Below are positions 9,105 to 16,731 of a stretch of DNA of 31,856 nt, piece after piece. How positions within the stretch are numbered: the stretch's first letter is position 1; each line of letters starts with the position of its first letter. Made by a program: the position numbers and the translations under genes. The notes under the pieces are model-generated. The model was not told the origin of the DNA, ran no database searches, and saw only the letters and a program-made list of their open reading frames with translations. Source of the stretch: Anaerolineales bacterium (GTDB lineage: Bacteria; Chloroflexota; Anaerolineae; Anaerolineales; Villigracilaceae); NCBI GenBank assembly GCA_020847355.1, contig JADLCG010000027.1, forward strand, positions 1 through 31,856. The letters are read 5' to 3'.

Positions 9105-9110
9105 ATTATA
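9105..9110 (-). promoter_or_regulatory. -10 box of the phosphorelay operon
   Basis: A consensus TATAAT on the minus strand sits 13 bases before the ATG of the GAF kinase gene. No clear -35 box lies at the right distance. Transcription would start about six bases before the ATG, giving an almost leaderless message. Confidence 0.45.
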
Positions 9111-9217
9111 CAGCACGTCTACGCTTGAAGAGTATCTAATTTCGTAGGGGCGCGAAAAGGCTCTGTAAAAATTCTTTCGCCGCAGAAGGCGCGGAGTCCA
9201 CAAAGCCAATAAAAAGG

Positions 9218-9223
9218 TACAAT
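9218..9223 (+). promoter_or_regulatory. Possible -10 box of trmFO
   Basis: TACAAT lies nine bases before the trmFO ATG, so transcription would begin at or just before the start codon. No Shine-Dalgarno and no clear -35 box are visible. This fits a leaderless message, but the call rests on six bases and position only. Confidence 0.35.
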
Positions 9224-9232
9224 ACCCACCTT

Positions 9233-10573
9233 ATGACTGAGATTATCGTAATTGGCGGCGGGTTAGCCGGCAGTGAAGCGGCTTGGCAACTCGCGCAAAA
9301 CGGCTTCATGGTGCGCCTATATGAAATGCGCCCTAATTCCCCAACCGGCGCGCACCTCACCGGCGACTTAGCGGAATTGGTTTGTTCCAATTCGCTTGGC
9401 TCAAACTTGCCAGACCGCGCCTCTGGCGTATTGAAGAATGAGTTACGCAAATTGAATTCATTTTTATTAAGTTGCGCCGAAGCCAGCGCCGTGCCGGCTG
9501 GCGCGGCATTAGCGGTGGATCGTGAAAAGTTCGCGCAATTAGCGACCGAAAAAATCCTAGCCCACCCAAATATTCAACTCATTCGAGAAGAAGTCAAAAC
9601 CATACCCAACACGCCGACCATCATCGCCAGCGGACCGCTCACTTCAGACGATCTTTCCAAATCTATCGCCAAACTCAGCGGCGAAGAGAGCCTCTTCTTT
9701 TTTGACGCAATTGCGCCGATCGTCCATGCCGATTCGATCAATCTGGAAATCGCTTTTCGCGCTTCGCGTCATAATCAAAGCGCTTCAGACGAAGGCGATT
9801 ACATCAATTGTCCGCTGAATAAAGAAGAATACTATCAATTTGTAACAGCCTTACAAAACGCCGAACGAATCGAATTGCGCGCATTTGAAGAAACGATCGC
9901 AAGCGGAGTGAAAGCCGGTCACTTCTTTGAAGGTTGCTTGCCGGTGGAAATCATCGCCAGTCGCGGCGTAGATTCGCTCGCCTTTGGTCCCATGCGCCCA
10001 ATCGGGCTAACCGATCCGCGCACCGGCCGCAGACCTTACGCGGCAGTCCAACTGCGGCAGGATAACCTCGCCGGCAGTTTATATAACCTCGTCGGCTTTC
10101 AAACCAACCTAAAATTTCCCGAGCAAAAAAGAGTCCTGCGCATGATCCCCGGGCTGGAAAAAGCCGAGTTTGAAAGATACGGGCAAATGCACCGCAACAC
10201 ATTCATCGCCTCGCCGAAGTTATTGCGCCCCACGCTTCAACACATTACGCGCCACGATCTTTTCTTCGCCGGTCAAATCACCGGAGTAGAAGGTTACATG
10301 GGCAACATCGCCACCGGTCTATTAGCCGGAGTCAACCTCGCGCGCATTTTGCAAAATAAAACGCCGCTCACCCTGCCGCTGGAAACCATGCTCGGTTCGC
10401 TGTGTCACTACATCACCCATGCCAGCTTAAAAGATTTTCAACCCATGAAAGCCAATTTTGGAATTCTGCCCAATCTTTATCTAAACAAAAAAATCGGCAA
10501 ACGCGAAAAAGGCCTCGCCTACGCCGAACGCGCGCAAAGCTCTCTGGAAACGTATCTCAAAGAAAATGAATAA
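9233..10573 (+). CDS. trmFO: TrmFO, folate/FAD-dependent tRNA (uracil-54-C5) methyltransferase
   Basis: TrmFO makes ribothymidine at position 54 of the tRNA T-loop, taking the carbon from methylenetetrahydrofolate and electrons from reduced FAD; it acts in the cytosol. The 446-residue protein has the N-terminal dinucleotide-binding GGGLAGSEAAW (8-18) and the EMRP motif. CSNSLGSN follows, with Cys51 equivalent to a conserved family cysteine, and a second cysteine lies in FFEGCLPVE. Other family blocks seen are FGPMRPIGL, QLRQDN and the C-terminal GYMGNIATG. Length is as expected. No Shine-Dalgarno precedes the ATG; a -10-like box suggests a leaderless message. The M28 peptidase gene overlaps its 3' end by eight bases. 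The identification is firm. Confidence 0.97.
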   Translation: MTEIIVIGGGLAGSEAAWQLAQNGFMVRLYEMRPNSPTGAHLTGDLAELVCSNSLGSNLPDRASGVLKNELRKLNSFLLSCAEASAVPAGAALAVDREKFAQLATEKILAHPNIQLIREEVKTIPNTPTIIASGPLTSDDLSKSIAKLSGEESLFFFDAIAPIVHADSINLEIAFRASRHNQSASDEGDYINCPLNKEEYYQFVTALQNAERIELRAFEETIASGVKAGHFFEGCLPVEIIASRGVDSLAFGPMRPIGLTDPRTGRRPYAAVQLRQDNLAGSLYNLVGFQTNLKFPEQKRVLRMIPGLEKAEFERYGQMHRNTFIASPKLLRPTLQHITRHDLFFAGQITGVEGYMGNIATGLLAGVNLARILQNKTPLTLPLETMLGSLCHYITHASLKDFQPMKANFGILPNLYLNKKIGKREKGLAYAERAQSSLETYLKENE

Positions 10574-11522
10574 ACAAACCGTCGTCGCATATCTCACCGG
10601 CGTTTCCATTTTATTTTTAGCGGTGATTGGATATTACGCTTTCTCATTTTCACAGGAAACGACCAACGCAAGCGCCGCTTCCACACTGACACAAACGCCC
10701 GCCGCTTCTCTGACCGAAACGCCTGCTCCAGTTTCCTTTGACAGTCTCCAAGCCTATGCAGACGTACAAACGCAAGTTGCTTTCGGACCCCGCACGCCCG
10801 GGTCTGAGGCTCATGCTCAAGTCCAAGCCTGGATTCGCGCCGAGTTAGAATCCGCCGGCTGGGTGGTAGAGATTCAAAAAACCAGCCGCCTCGGGCATCC
10901 CATCTTCAACATCATCGCCAAGCGCAACGCCGAAGCGCCGCAAATTATTTTAGGCGCGCATTATGATACGCGCCTGCTCGCCGATAACGACGCCGATACG
11001 GTGAGCAAATCCAAACCCGGACCCGGCGCCAACGATGGCGCCTCCGGCGTGGCAGTCTTATTGGAATTGGCGCGCTCACTGCCCAAAGATACAGTTCCGC
11101 TTTGGCTCGTGTTCTTCGATGCAGAAGACCAAGGGCGCTTTGAAGGCTGGGATTGGATTCTCGGGTCACAAGCCTTTGTCGCAGAAAATGATATTCAGCC
11201 GCGCGCCGCAGTAATCGTAGATATGATCGGCGACGCAAATTTGAATATTCATTTTGAGAAAAATTCAACGCCGGCAATTCGCCAAGAAATTTGGGATACC
11301 GCCGCCGCATTAGGTCATGGCGACGTCTTCATCCAAACCGAAAAATTCAGCATGATAGACGATCACACGCCGTTTCTCGCCGAAAATATTCCGGCAGTTG
11401 ATATCATTGATTTTGACTATCCTTATTGGCACACAGCCCAAGACACGCCTGACAAAGTTTCTGCGCAAAGCTTAGGCGCGGTCGGCGAAACGCTCTGGCA
11501 GTGGGTGGTCAATCAAAAATAG
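10566..11522 (+). CDS. Membrane-anchored M28-family zinc peptidase
   Basis: This 318-residue protein has one N-terminal membrane segment (about 7-28), a Ser/Thr/Pro linker (33-56) and an extracellular M28 catalytic domain. The zinc-site pattern is visible: His132 and Asp134 in AHYDTR, Asp157 in GANDGASG, Glu187 in FFDAEDQG, Asp219 in IVDMIGD and His289 in YWHTAQDT. The family contains aminopeptidases and glutaminyl-peptide cyclotransferases; the DGASG and FFDAED blocks are close to the cyclotransferase group, but substrate cannot be decided here. Its ATG lies in the last codons of trmFO (8-base overlap, other frame), so translation is probably coupled. There is no obvious functional link to tRNA modification. 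Confidence 0.88.
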   Translation: MNKQTVVAYLTGVSILFLAVIGYYAFSFSQETTNASAASTLTQTPAASLTETPAPVSFDSLQAYADVQTQVAFGPRTPGSEAHAQVQAWIRAELESAGWVVEIQKTSRLGHPIFNIIAKRNAEAPQIILGAHYDTRLLADNDADTVSKSKPGPGANDGASGVAVLLELARSLPKDTVPLWLVFFDAEDQGRFEGWDWILGSQAFVAENDIQPRAAVIVDMIGDANLNIHFEKNSTPAIRQEIWDTAAALGHGDVFIQTEKFSMIDDHTPFLAENIPAVDIIDFDYPYWHTAQDTPDKVSAQSLGAVGETLWQWVVNQK

Positions 11523-11575
11523 AGTTGGCAAAAGCGACAGTTAGCCTTACACTTAACCAAAAGAAATCAAAAAAT

Positions 11576-12955
11576 ATGTCTAAAAAGATCCCTCAACCTA
11601 CCGCCAGACCCCGCGAACGCGCCTTTTTAGTCGGCGCGGAGATTCACGGCCGCAAACAAAACCTCAGCCTTGAAGATTCTCTAGCGGAGCTTGCCTTGCT
11701 TGCCGATACCGCCGGAGTAGAAGTGATTGGCGAACTCACGCAAAAACTCCAGCGCCCGAACACAGAAACCTTTATTGGACCCGGCAAAGTGGCAGAGCTA
11801 AAAGCCCTCGCTGAGGAAACGCTCGCCGAAGTCGTCATCTTTGACGATGAACTTTCGCCACGCCACCAACGCGAGCTTGAAAAAGCGCTCGCTCCAAACA
11901 TCCGCGTTTTGGATCGAACCGCCCTAATCCTCGATATCTTCGCGCAACATGCCCGCACCAGCGAAGGCATGTTGCAAGTGGAACTCGCGCAATATGAATA
12001 TAATCTTCCGCGCCTAACTCGCGCTTGGACGCACCTTGAACGTCAGGCGGGCGGCGGCGGCGGGCGTTCTGGCTCCAGCGGCGGCGTGGGTTTGCGCGGT
12101 CCCGGCGAAACGCAGCTTGAAGTGGACAAACGCGCCATCCGCAAACGCATTGCGCACATCAAAAAAGAATTGGAAAAAGTAGAAGCGCACCGAATGCGTT
12201 ACCGCGCACAACGCAAACGCTCACGGATACCCACCGTCGCTTTGGTTGGCTATACCAACGCCGGAAAATCCACATTACTCAATCATTTATCCAAATCGGA
12301 AGTTTATGTAGCCGATCAGCTCTTCGCTACATTAGACCCCACCACGCGCCGCGTAGAATTGCCCGGCAACGACCTAGCGCTAATCACCGACACGGTCGGC
12401 TTCATTCAAAAATTGCCCACCACCTTAGTCGCCGCATTTCACGCTACGCTGGAAGAAATCTCACAGGCGGATCTATTGCTCCACGTCGTGGATATCTCTC
12501 ATCCCAACGCGCTCAATCAATACCAAGCCGTACAAGAAACGCTGAAAGAGATCGGCGCAGACCATATTCCAGCGGTGACAGCGCTCAATAAGCTGGACCA
12601 GCTTCACCGTCCGGAAGCGGCGCGCGAAACGCTTAAGGGCTTTCCAAAATCAATCGCCATATCCGCGCTTCAAGGAAGCGGCATCGCGGATTTGACTCAA
12701 CTCATTCGCGAAGAGCTATATGAATCTTACACGCCAATTCAAGCGCATCTGCCGTATCAACAAGGCGCATTAATTTCTTTATTTCACGAGCTTGGTCAAG
12801 TGGATTTAGTTGAGCATCAACGCGGCGGCGTCACGATCAAAGGACGAATTCCCGGGCGGCTGATGGCGCAGTTTGCGCCTTGGCTCGCTAAAAACGGGAA
12901 AGTTGACGCTGAAGAAGCAAGCGTTGACGAAGAACTTTTTTCGGAGGAAACCTAA
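11576..12955 (+). CDS. hflX: GTPase HflX
   Basis: HflX is a ribosome-associated GTPase that splits stalled ribosomes. From ATG 11576 the protein has 459 residues. The N-terminal HflX domain includes FIGPGKV (67-73) and FDDELSP. A Gly-rich loop then leads to GLRGPGETQLE. The G domain has G1 GYTNAGKST (225-233), G3 DTVGF (272-276) and G4 NKLD (338-341). The frame stays open to GTG 11501 inside the peptidase gene, but the extra 25 residues are not family-like and no ribosome site precedes them, so 11576 is preferred. A strong Shine-Dalgarno is lacking there. The next gene overlaps the stop as TAATG. Confidence 0.96.
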   Translation: MSKKIPQPTARPRERAFLVGAEIHGRKQNLSLEDSLAELALLADTAGVEVIGELTQKLQRPNTETFIGPGKVAELKALAEETLAEVVIFDDELSPRHQRELEKALAPNIRVLDRTALILDIFAQHARTSEGMLQVELAQYEYNLPRLTRAWTHLERQAGGGGGRSGSSGGVGLRGPGETQLEVDKRAIRKRIAHIKKELEKVEAHRMRYRAQRKRSRIPTVALVGYTNAGKSTLLNHLSKSEVYVADQLFATLDPTTRRVELPGNDLALITDTVGFIQKLPTTLVAAFHATLEEISQADLLLHVVDISHPNALNQYQAVQETLKEIGADHIPAVTALNKLDQLHRPEAARETLKGFPKSIAISALQGSGIADLTQLIREELYESYTPIQAHLPYQQGALISLFHELGQVDLVEHQRGGVTIKGRIPGRLMAQFAPWLAKNGKVDAEEASVDEELFSEET

Positions 12956-13155
12956 TGTCTAAGTTTTTGGATCACATGTCGGAATATTTCGCCCGCCGCA
13001 AAGGCTTGCTTCCAATCGTTGGCTTGGCGCTGATCGTCGTAAATTTAGTTATCCAATTCATCCTGCCCGGTTCATTTTTGGCGCTTAGCAACTTGTTTCT
13101 GCACATCGGTCTCATTATCGCAATCTTCGGGCTGATGCTCGCTTGGGCGCTGTAA
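12955..13155 (+). CDS. Small two-helix membrane protein
   Basis: This 66-residue protein has a short charged N-terminus and two hydrophobic helices (about 18-38 and 43-65) split by a Pro/Gly turn. I do not recognise a family. It is supported as a gene by GGAGG seven bases before its ATG and by the TAATG overlap with the hflX stop, a typical coupling arrangement. The role is unknown. Its positive N-terminal segment (ARRK) before the first helix predicts that the N-terminus stays in the cytosol. Confidence 0.75.
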   Translation: MSKFLDHMSEYFARRKGLLPIVGLALIVVNLVIQFILPGSFLALSNLFLHIGLIIAIFGLMLAWAL

Positions 13156-13180
13156 ACTCGGTAAAAATTAACGCTTCCAA

Positions 13181-13221
13181 AAATAGGCATGATTATATAT
13201 AATATATAATCATGCCTATTT
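13181..13221 (+). promoter_or_regulatory. 41-base palindrome: probable operator/promoter of the GntR operon
   Basis: Two perfect 19-base arms (13181-13199 and 13203-13221) flank a three-base centre (taa). The right arm contains the ATG of the GntR gene (13212). Two TATAAT boxes lie inside (13198-13203 and 13205-13210), so the palindrome covers the likely -10 region and the start of translation. No Shine-Dalgarno precedes the ATG, which suggests a leaderless message. A regulator bound here would block its own promoter. Self-regulation is inferred from position. Confidence 0.75.
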
Positions 13222-13955
13222 CAATTGAAAAAGAACTCACCCACAAACCATTAAAAGAAGAAATCTTCGACGCGCTCCATCGTCAAATTATTGCCGGCAA
13301 ATACAGCCCGGGGGATTGGCTCCGGCAGGAGGATATCGCCAGTCAAATGGGCGTGAGTATGACTCCCGTCCGCGAGGCTTTTGATTTGCTGGTCGCCAAA
13401 GGCATCGCCGAGCGCGTGCCCTATCGCGGCGTGCGCGTGCGCGAATTAAATCCCAAAGAAGTAGCTGAAGCCTACGGCTTGCGCCTCATGCTGGAAGCGA
13501 TCATTGCGCGCGAAGCCTCGGCAAATATCACGCCCAAGCAGATCGCCGCCTTAAAGAAAATGGTCAGCGAAATGGACCGCCAAGTAGAGTTGAGCGAAAT
13601 GCCCCAGCAACGTCAATTGAGCCGCGAATTTCACGCGCTGATCGCAGAAGCCTCCGGCAACACCTTGTTGATTCAACTTTACACCATCGTCTCAAACGCC
13701 TTTCCCGATTGGCTTTTATATGAAGCGCTCTATCGGAAACCAGAATTGCTGGACACGAGCGCCAAGCAAACGCACAATGAACACACCGCAATCTTAGAAG
13801 GTCTTGAGAAAAGAAACGCCGAGCAAACCATCAAAGCCTCGCTTCAGCACGTTATGGAATCTGGTCGCTGGCTGGAAAAATATTTGGATATTCCCAGCGC
13901 ATCTTTGCAAACTCAGGAAAAACAGGTTTTACATTTAATCAAAAAGAATAAATAA
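13212..13955 (+). CDS. GntR-family regulator, FadR/FCD subgroup
   Basis: This 247-residue transcription factor has an N-terminal GntR winged helix (about 12-75; EEIFDALHRQI, SQMGVSMTPVREAF, PYRGVRV). An all-helical FCD ligand domain follows (about 85-215) with His141, His191 and His213 at the positions usually used to bind a metal. FCD regulators typically sense small carboxylates through that metal. The start at 13212 is the only credible one, since the DNA-binding domain begins within a dozen residues, and it lies inside a large palindrome. It is the first gene of a same-strand run containing a corrinoid protein and two MttB homologues, so it probably controls that pathway. The effector may be the pathway substrate, and a carboxylated one (a betaine) would suit the FCD fold; that is inference. 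Confidence 0.93.
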   Translation: MPISIEKELTHKPLKEEIFDALHRQIIAGKYSPGDWLRQEDIASQMGVSMTPVREAFDLLVAKGIAERVPYRGVRVRELNPKEVAEAYGLRLMLEAIIAREASANITPKQIAALKKMVSEMDRQVELSEMPQQRQLSREFHALIAEASGNTLLIQLYTIVSNAFPDWLLYEALYRKPELLDTSAKQTHNEHTAILEGLEKRNAEQTIKASLQHVMESGRWLEKYLDIPSASLQTQEKQVLHLIKKNK

Positions 13956-13989
13956 ACGACGCGCTCGATGCGTAAAGGAGATTTGAATT

Positions 13990-14655
13990 ATGAGTGAAAA
14001 TTTAGAAGTACTGTATAAACAAATGGCGCAAAGCATCATTGAGGGAGAAGCAGAAATCGCTGTTGAACTTGCCCAAAAATCCATCGAATTAAATATGCAC
14101 CCATTAGATACGATCACCAAAGGCTTCGTGGTCGGCGTCAATTACATTGGCGATCAATTTGGCGCGGGCGAAGCCTTTTTGCCAGAATTGGTAATGGCGG
14201 GCGAGGCAATGAAAGCCGCAGTGGCTGTGCTAGAACCTGAGCTACTCAAACTCGGCGAAGCCCGCGAAATGATGGGCAAAGTGGTCTTAGCGACTGTAGA
14301 AGGCGATATTCACGAAATTGGCAAAACCTTAGTCGGCACAATGTTGAGCGCTTCTGGCTTTGAAGTGACCGATCTAGGCGTGGATCAATCCGCTGAGAAA
14401 ATTATCGGCAAAGCGATTGAGATTGACGCGCAAATTATCGGCATGAGCGCCTTACTCACGACCACGATGGTTCGTCAACGCGAAGTGATCGAAGAATTGG
14501 ATAAAGAAGGCTTGCGCCCAAGAATCAAGGTAATGGTGGGCGGCGCGCCCATCACCCGCGATTGGGCGACCAAAATCAAAGCCGACGGATATTCAGAAGA
14601 TGCAGTTGGCGCGGTGAAGTTGGCGAAAGAATTAGTCGGAAAAGCGGATCGGTAG
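13990..14655 (+). CDS. Methyltransferase corrinoid protein (MtbC/MttC-like)
   Basis: This 221-residue cobalamin carrier accepts a methyl group from a substrate-specific methyltransferase and presents it to a second enzyme. Residues 1-88 form the helical cap domain; 92-215 form the B12-binding Rossmann domain. The lower-ligand motif is Asp106-Ile-His108-xx-Gly111 in EGDIHEIG, followed by SALLTTTM (153-160) and GGAPIT (184-189). AAAGGAG lies ahead of the ATG at a normal distance. It directly precedes an MttB homologue, the usual pairing in methylamine and betaine demethylation. It is the only corrinoid protein in the window, so the second MttB homologue may share it. No corrinoid-activating ATPase or methylcobalamin:acceptor methyltransferase is seen here. 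Confidence 0.95.
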   Translation: MSENLEVLYKQMAQSIIEGEAEIAVELAQKSIELNMHPLDTITKGFVVGVNYIGDQFGAGEAFLPELVMAGEAMKAAVAVLEPELLKLGEAREMMGKVVLATVEGDIHEIGKTLVGTMLSASGFEVTDLGVDQSAEKIIGKAIEIDAQIIGMSALLTTTMVRQREVIEELDKEGLRPRIKVMVGGAPITRDWATKIKADGYSEDAVGAVKLAKELVGKADR

Positions 14656-14713
14656 TCAGCTAGTTTGCTAGTTGACTGGTTTGCTGGTTTGGCAGTTAAT
14701 GAAAGAGATTTTT

Positions 14714-16192
14714 ATGCAACCAAAACTTTTACTTCTCGATGATGAATTGATCGAACGTATTCTAGACGAAGCCTATCAACTTTTGCTCAAACCGGGGGTC
14801 AAGGTCAATAACGACGAAGCGCGCGATTTACTTGGAACTGCGGGCGCGCAAGTGGATAAAGAAACCAACGTCGTCAAAATTCCAGAGCAAATTGTCCGCA
14901 AGGCGTTAGAAAGCGCTCCCCGCGAGTTTTATTTATATGATTACGAAGGCAACCCTACGGTCAAGTATGGCGGCGATGCCGTTCACTTCGACCCAGGCTC
15001 GTCTGGAATCGCGATGCTCAATCCCGAAACGCTTGAGCATGATACAACCGAAACGCAACATCTAATCAAATTAATCAAAGTCGCCGAGCAGTTAGCGCAA
15101 TATGACGCGCAATCCACAGCGGTGGTGTGTCACGACGTGCCGCAAAGCATTCAAGATTCCTATCGTTTATATCTGGCTTTATTATTTTCAAAGAAGCCAA
15201 TTGTCACGGGCGCGTTTACAAACAAAACCGTCACCGAGATGATTGACATGTTGGCTATTATGGCGGGCGGATATGAACAATCCAAAAATAAACCGCGCGC
15301 CATCTTTGACGTGTGCCCTGCCCCGCCGCTGATTTGGAGCAACTTCGCGTCTGGAAATTTAATCGCCTTAGCGCGCGCCGGCATTCCCGCTGAAATTGTT
15401 TCAGTGCCGCTATCAGGCGCCGCCGCGCCAGTAACCATGCTCGGGACAGTCACACAACATACCGCCGAATGTTTAGCGGGCATTACCATTCATCAATTAG
15501 CCAAAGCAGGCGCGCCAATTGTGTGGGGCGGCGCGGCATGTATCTTTGATATGAAAAAAGGCGCAACGCCGATGGGCGCAGTTGAAACCGCCATGCTCGA
15601 TTGCTCTTACGCGCAAGTCGCCAAATCCTTGAACATGCCGACGCATACTTATCTCGGCGCAACCGATTCAAAACTTGTGGACGCGCAAGCGGGTCTCGAA
15701 AGCGGCGTGACCGCCATGATCGGCGCGCTGAGCGGCATCAACATGATTTCCGGTTCGGGCATGTTGGATTTTCTTTCATGTCACAGCGCCGAAAAATTGG
15801 TGATTGACGCAGAAGGTATTGCGATGGCAAAGCGTATGTTGGCAGGCGTAAAACTTCATACCGAAACTTTGGCGACAGGCTTTTATGATGATAAAATCAA
15901 TTTCAAAGGCGGTGATTTTCTTAAACAAAAAATCACCATGAAATTGTTCCGCGAAGAACAACATTTACCCAGCAATGTGATCAATAGAGATTCAATGCGT
16001 GATTGGAAAAAAGCGGGTTCATTAGATACATTTGAGCGCGCGAAATTAATGGTGGATGACTTGCTCGCTTCTTATGCTAGACCTGAGCTTGATTCTGCCC
16101 ACGTGACTCAGTTGCATGCCTTCATGCTTGATCTCGCCAAAAAAGCAGGCGTGGAAGAATTGCCAACTCTTGAAGATTTTCAATTCACATAA
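14714..16192 (+). CDS. MttB-family corrinoid methyltransferase, non-pyrrolysine (copy 1)
   Basis: This is a 492-residue homologue of trimethylamine methyltransferase, predicted to move a methyl group from a quaternary or tertiary amine to the corrinoid protein encoded just upstream. The TIM-barrel family is recognised from the HFDPGSSG region, LSGAAAPVTMLGTVTQHTAE in the middle and the LGATDSKLVDAQAG block. There is no in-frame amber codon, so it belongs to the group lacking pyrrolysine, whose studied members act on glycine betaine, proline betaine, carnitine or gamma-butyrobetaine. The frame is open from TTG 14672, but ATG 14714 has GAAAGAG ahead and gives a normal N-terminus. The substrate is unknown. 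Confidence 0.92.
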   Translation: MQPKLLLLDDELIERILDEAYQLLLKPGVKVNNDEARDLLGTAGAQVDKETNVVKIPEQIVRKALESAPREFYLYDYEGNPTVKYGGDAVHFDPGSSGIAMLNPETLEHDTTETQHLIKLIKVAEQLAQYDAQSTAVVCHDVPQSIQDSYRLYLALLFSKKPIVTGAFTNKTVTEMIDMLAIMAGGYEQSKNKPRAIFDVCPAPPLIWSNFASGNLIALARAGIPAEIVSVPLSGAAAPVTMLGTVTQHTAECLAGITIHQLAKAGAPIVWGGAACIFDMKKGATPMGAVETAMLDCSYAQVAKSLNMPTHTYLGATDSKLVDAQAGLESGVTAMIGALSGINMISGSGMLDFLSCHSAEKLVIDAEGIAMAKRMLAGVKLHTETLATGFYDDKINFKGGDFLKQKITMKLFREEQHLPSNVINRDSMRDWKKAGSLDTFERAKLMVDDLLASYARPELDSAHVTQLHAFMLDLAKKAGVEELPTLEDFQFT

Positions 16193-16206
16193 AAGGAGAT
16201 TGTTAG

Positions 16207-16716
16207 ATGATTAAGAAAATCCTATCGGCTATCGGAATGATAATGATTGGCGCCCTTACGCTCTTGTTTCTCAATGCGTTCAACTCATCGTTAGCAGTTC
16301 GCTGTGATTTGCAAAATGACCAACTCTACACCTGTCAGTCAAACAGCGTTGTATTAGGCATAACATTCTTAGAAGTGAATGCCGAACAGGTCAATGATAT
16401 AGCGCGAGACCTCACTTGCAAAGGAGCAGGTCCCAACAAGGGCTGTAGCGCTCATGCAGAATTTATAACTGCCACAGGAGAAACAATTACCTTAAGCAAG
16501 TTATATACCGACTCTGGTCAGGTTCAAAAAATGGTAGATGAACTCAAGCCGCTCATGGCGGATAAAGCCACATCCATTGACATAGTCTTCTCGCCCTCAA
16601 CATTCATGTCAGTAGTTTTAAATACTATCGGGGGATGTGTATTTATGCTATTTCTACTCATAGGATTAATTTCCGTATTTGGGAAAGATGCAAAAGACCT
16701 GAAATTAAGAAAATAA
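16207..16716 (+). CDS. Hypothetical protein with two membrane helices and a Cys-containing middle domain
   Basis: I do not recognise a family for this 169-residue protein. A hydrophobic segment at about 5-29 and another at about 133-158 enclose a 100-residue soluble domain. That domain has Cys33, Cys43, Cys72 and Cys79, which could form two disulfides if it faces outward. The C-terminal tail is basic. AAAAGGAG lies at a good distance before its ATG, just after the MttB stop, so expression with the methyltransferase is likely. It could be a helper of uptake or an unrelated small membrane protein; nothing in the sequence decides this. Confidence 0.75.
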   Translation: MIKKILSAIGMIMIGALTLLFLNAFNSSLAVRCDLQNDQLYTCQSNSVVLGITFLEVNAEQVNDIARDLTCKGAGPNKGCSAHAEFITATGETITLSKLYTDSGQVQKMVDELKPLMADKATSIDIVFSPSTFMSVVLNTIGGCVFMLFLLIGLISVFGKDAKDLKLRK

Positions 16717-16731
16717 TCAAAACTGCATGTT

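Noticed and set aside
11501..11575. Extended hflX start at GTG 11501
   Set aside because: The added residues are not HflX-like and overlap the peptidase end; ATG 11576 gives the normal N-terminus.
14672..14713. Extended start of the first MttB gene
   Set aside because: The sequence is a low-complexity run; ATG 14714 has a ribosome site and a normal family N-terminus.
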